From NCBI RefSeq assembly GCF_011299575.1, contig NZ_CP049863.1, positions 2,852,001 through 2,916,000 on the forward strand: a DNA stretch of 64,000 nt. The letters run 5' to 3'. How positions within the stretch are numbered: position 1 is the stretch's first letter; each line of letters starts with the position of its first letter. Under the pieces are notes generated by a model. It was given only the letters and a program-made list of their open reading frames with translations. It made no database searches and had not been told where the DNA came from. This stretch comes from Leucobacter viscericola. Lineage in GTDB: Bacteria; Actinomycetota; Actinomycetes; Actinomycetales; Microbacteriaceae. Shown one piece after another: positions 52,516-59,626 of the stretch. The translations under genes and the position numbers were made by a program.

Positions 52516-54914
52516 GGGCCTGGCGGCGAGCGCTGAACTCGCCCACACTGCTCGCGGGGTCGCTGCTCTTCGCCGTGATTGTGCTGCTTGCCGTGCTCGC
52601 CCCGGTGCTCGCTCCGTATTCTCCGAGCGCACAGAACCTTTCCGGCGGGCTACTTCCGCCGTCTCCCGAGCACTGGTTTGGCACGGATCAACTCGGCCGA
52701 GACGTGCTCTCCCGGATGCTCTTTGCTGCGCAGACAGACCTCCGCATCGCGCTGGTTGCGGCGGCGGCGCCGTTTGTGATCGGCGTGGCCGTCGGTCTGA
52801 TCTCCGGCTATTTTGGGGGTGCAACCGACTGGGTTGCCTCTCGGGTGACCGATACGGTCATCGCGTTCCCCTTCTACGTCATCGTGATTGCAATTGTGTT
52901 TGCGGTCGGCGCGGGTGAGGCTGGCATCGTTGTGGCGTTTGCCCTGGTCGGGTGGACCGGCTACGCGCGGGTCCTGCGCGCGATGACGGCTGCCCTGCGA
53001 GACTCTGGCTGGGTGCAGGCCGCTCGTGGGGGAGGGCTCTCGCACACGCGGGTGCTCCTGCGGCACATTCTGCCAAACGTGCTTCCCCAGGCCCTTGTGC
53101 TGCTCGCGAGCGAAATTGTGCTCATCATGGTCGCGGTTGTGACGCTTGGGTACCTGGGGCTCGGAATCCAGCCGCCAACCCCCGACTGGGGCACCATGAT
53201 CGCTGATTCGCAGCAGTTCATCACGACCAACTGGTGGCTGAGCACGTTTCCGGGCCTAGCCGTTGTGCTGACCGGTGTCGCGCTCTCACTGCTGGGTGAC
53301 GGTCTTGGTGATGTGCTTCGGGTCTCTGGCACCTCGGGCAAGCGAAAACTGCGCGCTCGAAGGGCCAGTTTGCGCCGTCACTCCACTGGTGAGGCGCCTG
53401 GAACGGTGCGGCTGAACGATCTCCGCATTGAGGCCGTCGGTTCCGCTGCGCCGGAGGAGCTTGTTCACGGGATAGACCTCGATGTTCGACCGGGTGAGGC
53501 TGTCGGAATCGTGGGTGAGTCCGGCTCCGGCAAGAGTCTCACGCTGCGGGCGATTCTCGGGCTGATGCCGAGGGGAACCAGGGTGGCGGGCGGTGATGTC
53601 GCTCACTCCAGCGTTGCGGTTGGCGGGCCCGTCGGCATGGTGTTCCAAGATCCACTCACCGCTCTCGATCCGCTCTCCAAAATCGGCTCCCAGCTCGGTG
53701 AAGCCGCGAAGACGACCGGGAACCTGCGGCGAGCGCGGGTGTTTGAGCTGCTCGAGATGGTCAGGCTGCCGGATCCCGAACGTGTCGCTCGGTCTTATCC
53801 TCACCAACTGTCAGGTGGGCAAAGGCAGCGCGTTGTGATCGCGATGGCACTCGCGGGAAATCCCGCCGTTTTGCTCTGCGATGAGCCAACCACGGCGCTT
53901 GATGTGACCGTGCAAAGCCAGGTGTTGTCGCTGCTTGACGATCTACGGCGTCAGCGCGGCCTCACGCTGCTGTTTGTGAGCCATGACCTCGCAGTGGTTG
54001 CCGCACTCTGCGAGCGCATTGTGGTGATGCGTCAGGGAAGTGTTGTGGAGACCGGATCAACACGGCAGATCGTTGCGGCCCCGAAACAGGCCTACACACA
54101 AGCGCTTCTGAACGCGGTGCCCGAGCTTCCGCAGTTGTTACCCATCCCACCCGCACCGGCCCGCGCGGGTGTCGTGAACCGCAGCATTTCCCCTTCAACT
54201 CCCACCCTGGAGGTCAGAGCCGCCGAGATCCGTTACGGCGGCAGTCTTGCCGTGAAGGGGGTCTCATTTGACGTCGCCCGCGGCGGAGCCCTGGGCATCG
54301 TGGGTGAGTCCGGATCCGGCAAAACCAGCATTGCGCGTGCGATCGCGGGCCAGTTGCCGCTCTCCGGCGGAGATGTGCTGCTTGACGGTAAGTCGCTGCA
54401 TGGTAGGCGAGACCCTCGAATCCAGCTGGTGCAGCAGGATCCCGGATCCTCGCTCAACCCGCGGATGAGCGTTGCGCAAACTCTCGGCGAGTTTCTGCGG
54501 CACCACAACAACCCCACAACGGTTGAAGACCTCTTGGCACTTGTGCATCTTGAGCCGAGTGTGGCGCGGGCGTATCCGCACGAGCTATCGGGCGGTCAAC
54601 GCCAGCGCGTGGCCCTTGCCCGAGCACTCGCTGCCAGACCAAGTGTTCTCATCGCAGATGAGATGACGAGTGCACTAGATGTCTCCGTGCAGGCTGCGAT
54701 CATTGCCTTATTAGTCGAGCTTCGTCGCGAACTGAATCTCACCCTGGTGTGCATCTCACACGATCTCGCAGTTGTCCGAGAGCTGTGCGACGAGGTTGTC
54801 GTGATGCGCAACGGTGAAATTGTGGAGACCGGTGGTGAAGATTTCTTCTCTGCTCCGCGCACCGAGTACAGCCGAGCGCTTCTCGAGGCAGTGCCGAGGC
54901 TGCCAGCATCGTAA
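52512..54914 (+). CDS. Fused ABC transporter: DppC-type permease plus two ATPase domains
   Basis: This single 800-residue frame joins three functions that are usually separate. Residues about 1-275 form a DppC-type permease (FGTDQLGRDVLSRMLFAA, LGYLGLGIQPPTPDWGTMI). The first ATPase covers about 295-540 (Walker A GESGSGKSLTLR at about 335, signature LSGGQRQRVVIAMAL, Walker B LLCDEPTTALDV). The second covers about 560-800 (Walker A GESGSGKTSIAR at about 597, signature LSGGQRQRVALARAL, Walker B VLIADEMTSALDV, with Met for the usual Pro). Both sites look active. With the DppB-type protein this completes the importer. I see no frameshift or sign of a lost stop codon. Confidence 0.9.
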   Translation: MRAWRRALNSPTLLAGSLLFAVIVLLAVLAPVLAPYSPSAQNLSGGLLPPSPEHWFGTDQLGRDVLSRMLFAAQTDLRIALVAAAAPFVIGVAVGLISGYFGGATDWVASRVTDTVIAFPFYVIVIAIVFAVGAGEAGIVVAFALVGWTGYARVLRAMTAALRDSGWVQAARGGGLSHTRVLLRHILPNVLPQALVLLASEIVLIMVAVVTLGYLGLGIQPPTPDWGTMIADSQQFITTNWWLSTFPGLAVVLTGVALSLLGDGLGDVLRVSGTSGKRKLRARRASLRRHSTGEAPGTVRLNDLRIEAVGSAAPEELVHGIDLDVRPGEAVGIVGESGSGKSLTLRAILGLMPRGTRVAGGDVAHSSVAVGGPVGMVFQDPLTALDPLSKIGSQLGEAAKTTGNLRRARVFELLEMVRLPDPERVARSYPHQLSGGQRQRVVIAMALAGNPAVLLCDEPTTALDVTVQSQVLSLLDDLRRQRGLTLLFVSHDLAVVAALCERIVVMRQGSVVETGSTRQIVAAPKQAYTQALLNAVPELPQLLPIPPAPARAGVVNRSISPSTPTLEVRAAEIRYGGSLAVKGVSFDVARGGALGIVGESGSGKTSIARAIAGQLPLSGGDVLLDGKSLHGRRDPRIQLVQQDPGSSLNPRMSVAQTLGEFLRHHNNPTTVEDLLALVHLEPSVARAYPHELSGGQRQRVALARALAARPSVLIADEMTSALDVSVQAAIIALLVELRRELNLTLVCISHDLAVVRELCDEVVVMRNGEIVETGGEDFFSAPRTEYSRALLEAVPRLPAS

Positions 54915-54995
54915 CGCTCAGGGAATGCCGTCAGCGGTCGGTGTCGGTGGGTGTCGGTAGACTAGGGGAATCCCTAAACACAACGGAGGTGCGCG

Positions 54996-55595
54996 TTGGA
55001 CGGCATTATGAGCTGGCTCGACAGTCTCCTTGACGGTTCCCTTGTTGCGGGTGGCATTTTCCTCATCATCGGTGTCGTCGGTGGTGTGCTGCTTATTCTC
55101 TCGCTTGTTCTTGACGGAATCTTCGACGCATTCGATTTTGGCGACGGCCCACTGAGTCTCACCACGATTGCGGCCTTCACCTCAATATTCGGTTTCACAT
55201 CGTTTGCGAGTGTCGGCGCGGGAATGGACACCCCGGCCGCCGCCGTTGTGGGCGCGATTGTCGGGCTTCTGGGTGGCGCGGCTGCCTGGTGGCTCAGCCG
55301 ACTCATACGCAGCGCCGAATCAACCACCGCCGTGAGCGGCGGTGACCTCATCGGGGTTGAGGGAGCCGTGGTGCTCGCGATCCCCAAGTCCGGCCTCGGA
55401 GAGGTCGCCCTTACGATGCACGGGGAGCGGGTCTCGCTCTCCGCCTCGGCTGACGCCCCCATCGCCCGCGGCACCGCGGTGCGTGTCATACAAACGCTCA
55501 CGTCCACATCAGTTCGTGTCGAGCCCGTACACTCCGGGCCGGCAGAGACAGATCCCCCAACCGACCAACCGAACCCCCGATCGGAGACCCTGTGA
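54996..55595 (+). CDS. NfeD-like membrane protein (flotillin partner)
   Basis: This 199-residue protein has three hydrophobic segments (GGIFLIIGVVGGVLLILSLV; LTTIAAFTSIFGFTSFASVG; AAAVVGAIVGLLGGAAAWWL) and then a beta-barrel OB-fold region (DLIGVEGAVVLAIPKSGLGE). This is the architecture of short NfeD/YuaF proteins. TTG at 54996 has ACGGAGG at good spacing. It overlaps the flotillin gene by 4 bp, the classic NfeD-flotillin pair that organises membrane microdomains. Confidence 0.85.
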   Translation: MDGIMSWLDSLLDGSLVAGGIFLIIGVVGGVLLILSLVLDGIFDAFDFGDGPLSLTTIAAFTSIFGFTSFASVGAGMDTPAAAVVGAIVGLLGGAAAWWLSRLIRSAESTTAVSGGDLIGVEGAVVLAIPKSGLGEVALTMHGERVSLSASADAPIARGTAVRVIQTLTSTSVRVEPVHSGPAETDPPTDQPNPRSETL

Positions 55596-57316
55596 TATTT
55601 TCTAGCCCCGCCATAATTGGTGTCTTTGGCGCAGTCGTTGCGCTGGTGCTTATTGCGCTTGTCATTATCAAGCGCTACCGCATTGCGAAGCCCGATGAGG
55701 CCATCATCGTGACCGGTGGCAGGGGGAAAGAGATTGTTGATCCCGTCGGTAACAAATCGCGGGATCTCTCGGGCCAAAAGGTTGTAACGGGCGGTGGCGT
55801 CTTTGTGCTCCCGTTCGTGCAGAAATCGTTTACTATTTCGCTGCGGTCACGCAGGCTTTCCATCGTGACTGGTGCACAGACCACCGACGGCATCACGATC
55901 CAAGCGCAGGCGGTCGCGGTTGTAAAGGTGGGCGGTTCGCAAGAAATGATTCGCGCCGCCGCACAGCGATTCCTCTCAAACTCCGACGAGATCGACGAGT
56001 CCACCCAAGAGGTGCTCTCGGGTTCGCTGCGTTCGATCATCGGTGGACTCACCGTGCTGCAGATTATTCGGGACCGTGCGGTTGTCGCGCAGAGCGTGCT
56101 TGAGGCTGCTGAGGAGGCGCTGACAAAGCAGGGCCTGGTCGTCGATACGCTGCAGATCCAGGAGATTCGCGACGGCGCCGACTACATCTCAAACATCGGC
56201 CGCCCAGAGGCCGCCAAGGTGCGCCAGGAAGCCGACATCGCAGAGACCAACGCGTACCAGGCTTCGCAGGAAGCGAAGATTGCCGCAGAGCGAGTGCTGC
56301 TCGACCGAAACCGTGAGCTGAAGCTGCGTCAGGCCGAGATTCAGGTCGAAACCGACAAGGCAACCGCGCAGGCATCCGCTGCGGAGCCACTTGAGCAGGC
56401 GATCCAGCAGCAGGCCATCGTGCAGCAGCAGCAGATCACTGCGCAGAAAGAGGTTGCGCTCCGCACCGAGCAGCTCAACGCCGACGTGCGCGCCGTGGCT
56501 GAGGCCGAGGCTTACCGGGTTGAGGCGCTTGCAAAGGCTGAGGCCACGGCCTCCGTTTCTGCGGCCGAGGGTCGCGCGAAGGCCATTGAGCGCGAGGGTC
56601 TCGCGAACCGCGCGGCTCGTATCGCCGCCTCCGAGGCTGTTGAGGCCGAGGGTAAGGCAGAGGCAGCCGCTCTCGAAGCCAAGGGAACGGCTGAGGCTAT
56701 CGCCATTGACGCCCGCGCTCGTGCGCTTGAAACGCAGTCGCAAGCGGTGCTCGCGCAAGAGCTCATCCAGCTGCTGCCACAAATTGCTGGCGAGTACGCG
56801 CAGGCCATTAGCGCGATTGACAGCATGACCGTCGTTTCGGCCGATGGTTCTTCAAAGGTTGCCGCCGACGCGATGGGCAACATCAAGGGCATGCTCGAGA
56901 TGACGAAGGAGACCGTCGGTATCGACCTGGTCGGAATGCTGAACGGTGTGGTTGTTGGGGGTGCGACTGGCGCCGCCGCCGGACGTGCTTCAAACGCTCC
57001 GCGAACCGGTTACACCAGGCCCGCAGCTGCCACTACACAGGCCTCTCACGGCCGTGAGAACTCACTGCACACCTCGGAGAGCGCGCAGGCACTCGGCCAC
57101 ACCGCTGAGTCGCTCGCTCACTCGGCAGAGGGCCTTGCGAACTCCGCAGAGGGGCTCGCAAACTCCGCCGAGGAGATCGCAGGATCGGCAACAGACATTG
57201 CGTCAAAGTCACAATCGGCAACTCAGCGTGCCACGGCCACTGGCAACACCACAACAGCGTCTGAGGCAGCTCCCGTAACCCCGACCACGGACCCTGCAGA
57301 CAGCCAAGGGGCCTAG
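55592..57316 (+). CDS. Flotillin-like SPFH domain protein
   Basis: This 574-residue protein has one N-terminal membrane helix (IGVFGAVVALVLIALVIIKR) and an SPFH domain from about residue 30 to 200. A long Ala/Glu coiled coil follows (AEAEAYRVEALAKAEATASV region) to about 420. The C-terminal tail, about 490-550, contains repeats of seven residues such as LAHSAEG, LANSAEG, LANSAEE, IAGSATD. It scaffolds membrane microdomains in relatives. GTG overlaps the NfeD stop. The heptad tail is not a standard flotillin feature and may bind a partner or the wall. Confidence 0.9.
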   Translation: MIFSSPAIIGVFGAVVALVLIALVIIKRYRIAKPDEAIIVTGGRGKEIVDPVGNKSRDLSGQKVVTGGGVFVLPFVQKSFTISLRSRRLSIVTGAQTTDGITIQAQAVAVVKVGGSQEMIRAAAQRFLSNSDEIDESTQEVLSGSLRSIIGGLTVLQIIRDRAVVAQSVLEAAEEALTKQGLVVDTLQIQEIRDGADYISNIGRPEAAKVRQEADIAETNAYQASQEAKIAAERVLLDRNRELKLRQAEIQVETDKATAQASAAEPLEQAIQQQAIVQQQQITAQKEVALRTEQLNADVRAVAEAEAYRVEALAKAEATASVSAAEGRAKAIEREGLANRAARIAASEAVEAEGKAEAAALEAKGTAEAIAIDARARALETQSQAVLAQELIQLLPQIAGEYAQAISAIDSMTVVSADGSSKVAADAMGNIKGMLEMTKETVGIDLVGMLNGVVVGGATGAAAGRASNAPRTGYTRPAAATTQASHGRENSLHTSESAQALGHTAESLAHSAEGLANSAEGLANSAEEIAGSATDIASKSQSATQRATATGNTTTASEAAPVTPTTDPADSQGA

Positions 57317-57356
57317 TTGCAGCTTTCGAGGTCGCTGAAGCGGGCACAATAGGGGG

Positions 57357-57911
57357 ATGACTTCTCGAGATAGTCGTGTGCCGAGCGCAGATTTTGACGC
57401 TGCGCTCGGCCCCGTACCCGCAAGCTTTTCGCGACCCGAAGTTGTGGTGGTGCGGTTTCGTCGACACGGTAGCCGACTGGTGCTGCCGGTTCTTGTGCTG
57501 CTTGTTGTTGCGGCAGTCGCGGGGTACTGGGTTGGCGCGTTGCCGAGCGCCTGGATGAACATCGCGGCGGGTGCGGGCGCGGCACTACTTGGATTGCTGT
57601 TCGGGATCGTCCCAATTCTGACCTGGCTGACGCGACGAACGACCGTCACAACAAGGCGGGTTATTGTGCGGAGTGGTTTCTTTGTTCGACACCGCTCAGA
57701 GGTCATGCTTGCCAGGGTGCGCGAGGTGAAGTCGAGCCGAAGCCTTGCTCAGCGCATGCGCGGGTCTGGTGATGTGGTGCTGTTGCACGGGATCGAGCGC
57801 ACGGTGCTCAGTGACGTCCCCGGAGCAGAAGGCGTTATCGACGCGCTCCAAGAACTCAGCGAGCGCAACTATGAGCACTCCACAAACGTGGTGAACCCGA
57901 CTCTGAGCTGA
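57357..57911 (+). CDS. Bacterial PH-domain (bPH2) membrane protein
   Basis: This 184-residue protein has an N-terminal cytoplasmic part, two hydrophobic helices (LVLPVLVLLVVAAVAGYWVG; AAGAGAALLGLLFGIVPILT) and a bPH2 domain after about residue 95 (TRRTTVTTRRVIVRSGFF, EVMLARVREVKSSRS). Function unknown. It follows the flotillin gene by 40 bp and may belong to the same membrane-organising operon. Confidence 0.82.
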   Translation: MTSRDSRVPSADFDAALGPVPASFSRPEVVVVRFRRHGSRLVLPVLVLLVVAAVAGYWVGALPSAWMNIAAGAGAALLGLLFGIVPILTWLTRRTTVTTRRVIVRSGFFVRHRSEVMLARVREVKSSRSLAQRMRGSGDVVLLHGIERTVLSDVPGAEGVIDALQELSERNYEHSTNVVNPTLS

Positions 57912-57924
57912 GGGGAGAGATTGC

Positions 57925-58515
57925 TCAGCTTGTGCGAGCGATGAGCTCGTCGATCAGCTGACTTGCAAGCTTAACCAGGCACTCAATTTCAGTCTCGTCG
58001 CGATCGATCCAGCGACACTCGGGATCCCCAACTGGCACAAAGTTCTCGTGCCGTTCCCACACCATGAGGGTGCGCTCTGCGCCGAGCACGTACTGCTGCC
58101 ACCACACCTGCCGGAGATAGTTTCTCGGGATCGTGCGCCACGTCTTATTGGTTGTTTTGATCTCGGCGAGCTCTATCGTTCCTTGCTCGCGAAACGCGAG
58201 TCCGTCGGGAGTCGCAAGGTGACGGAGATCCGCTTCCGCGTGAAATAATGCCTGGCTCGGGAGGATCCCGTACTCCTGAAGCACCCACGCCGCTATCTCG
58301 GGCTCACGGGCTTTGCCGTGTTCCGTATAGGCATTACCCACGAAACGGCTGCCGTGCAGCTTCTCGTGCGCCGCCGCATTGATTGAGTGTGGTGTTGATA
58401 GCTTCGCAACGTCCGTTGCGGTGATGCCCCGAGCTCGCGCACGCATCCACGCCATTCGATCAGTGCCGTCAGTGACGACTCTCTTGAGATACGCGGGTGA
58501 AAGGTCGTGCATCAT
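57925..58515 (-). CDS. YqaJ-like nuclease
   Basis: This 196-residue protein has the lambda-exonuclease-like fold of YqaJ. Catalytic D-E-K residues appear in LATPDGLAFREQG and ELAEIKTTNKTW, and the supporting motif QVWWQQYVLGAE follows. A standalone chromosomal copy without a RecT-like partner is seen here; no phage genes surround it. Its cellular role is unknown, with DNA end processing a plausible guess. Confidence 0.8.
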   Translation of the reverse strand: MMHDLSPAYLKRVVTDGTDRMAWMRARARGITATDVAKLSTPHSINAAAHEKLHGSRFVGNAYTEHGKAREPEIAAWVLQEYGILPSQALFHAEADLRHLATPDGLAFREQGTIELAEIKTTNKTWRTIPRNYLRQVWWQQYVLGAERTLMVWERHENFVPVGDPECRWIDRDETEIECLVKLASQLIDELIARTS

Positions 58516-58856
58516 GTAAGTTTGTCATGGTGATCCGTACGCGGACACCAACTCGCCGGGTCCCGAGCTGTTTCAAAGGGATCAAGAACGGTGTTGAGGT
58601 CTGTGCTGTGGGACACGACAAAGAAGTTGTTGCATTATTGTCTACATAAGTAGATTCGACGGGAAAGTATTCAAAATACTGAAGAAACTCCGCGGTTTTT
58701 TGCGGAAGTTGTCAGTTCGAATGACTACACTCTCAAAGAGGGGTTCCACGATGGGGACAGCGTGGAGAGTTCAAGTGCCATCTGTGATTAGGGTCAATCT
58801 GTACGGGGGAGCCCTGGTTTACAGACGCAATTCGTAATAGGGAATCAGGTTAAAAA
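58516..58856. other. Divergent promoter region between YqaJ-like and response-regulator genes
   Basis: No gene is seen in this 341-bp region. It holds small hairpins (AGTATT with AATACT at about 58667-58681; CCGC with GCGG at about 58691-58704; TCCAC with GTGGA at about 58745-58766). AT-rich stretches such as TTGCATTATTGTCTACATAA near 58630 could be promoters. The long leader before the response regulator suggests extra control, but no known riboswitch is recognised. Confidence 0.5.
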
Positions 58857-59579
58857 ATGGCAACACAAACACCGAAAAACGGTGGCGGGGACAAAATTCG
58901 TGCGCTTGTCGTAGACGACGAAGAGTCGATTACGCAGCTTATCGCGATGGCGCTGCGCTACGAGGGCTGGCACGTAGATACAGCTTCGACGGGTCAAGAA
59001 GCGCTCGAGAAGATTCGCACGACGTCGCCTGACGTTGCGGTGTTTGACATCATGCTCCCCGATTTCGACGGTATGCAGCTTCTCTCTCAGCTGCGCAGCT
59101 CGGGTGAGATGCTCCCCGTTCTGTTCCTTACCGCACTCGACTCGGTTGAGGATCGTGTCAACGGTTTGACTGTTGGTGGCGACGATTACGTCACCAAACC
59201 GTTTAGTTTGGAAGAACTTATTGCCCGTCTGCGCGGTCTCGTACGCCGCTCGCAGATGACAGCCGCGCTGCAGCCCGACCCCGTGCTGCGTGTGGGTGAC
59301 CTCACTCTGAACGAGGACAGCTACGAGGTTGAGCGTGCCGGTGAACCCCTCACCGTTACCAACACCGAGTTTGAGCTGCTTCGTTACCTCATGCGTAACC
59401 CGAACCGTGTTCTTTCGAAGGCGCAGATCCTTGACCGTGTTTGGGCCTATGACTTCTCAGGTAAGTCAACGGTGGTCGAGCTCTACGTGTCCTACCTTCG
59501 CAAGAAGATCGACACGGGGCGTCCTACGATGCTGCACACAGTGCGCGGCGCCGGCTACATGCTGAAGCCTGCAAATTAA
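58857..59579 (+). CDS. OmpR/PhoB family response regulator
   Basis: This 240-residue regulator has a receiver domain with acidic pocket (VVDDEES), phosphoacceptor Asp64 in AVFDIMLPDFDG, and Lys114 in YVTKPFSLEEL. A winged-helix DNA-binding domain (LTVTNTEFELLRYLMRNPNR, STVVELYVSYLRKKID) completes it. All key residues are present. No histidine kinase lies on either side, since the next gene is a P-type ATPase. The cognate kinase must be elsewhere, or the regulator is an orphan. Confidence 0.93.
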   Translation: MATQTPKNGGGDKIRALVVDDEESITQLIAMALRYEGWHVDTASTGQEALEKIRTTSPDVAVFDIMLPDFDGMQLLSQLRSSGEMLPVLFLTALDSVEDRVNGLTVGGDDYVTKPFSLEELIARLRGLVRRSQMTAALQPDPVLRVGDLTLNEDSYEVERAGEPLTVTNTEFELLRYLMRNPNRVLSKAQILDRVWAYDFSGKSTVVELYVSYLRKKIDTGRPTMLHTVRGAGYMLKPAN

Positions 59580-59626
59580 CCCAGGCTTCTCAAAACTGAC
59601 TGTAATAACCCCGTAGGCTCAGTTTC

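Noticed and set aside
57925..58515. Prophage remnant based on the YqaJ-like nuclease
   Set aside because: No integrase, structural or RecT-like genes are nearby; the neighbours are ordinary chromosomal genes.
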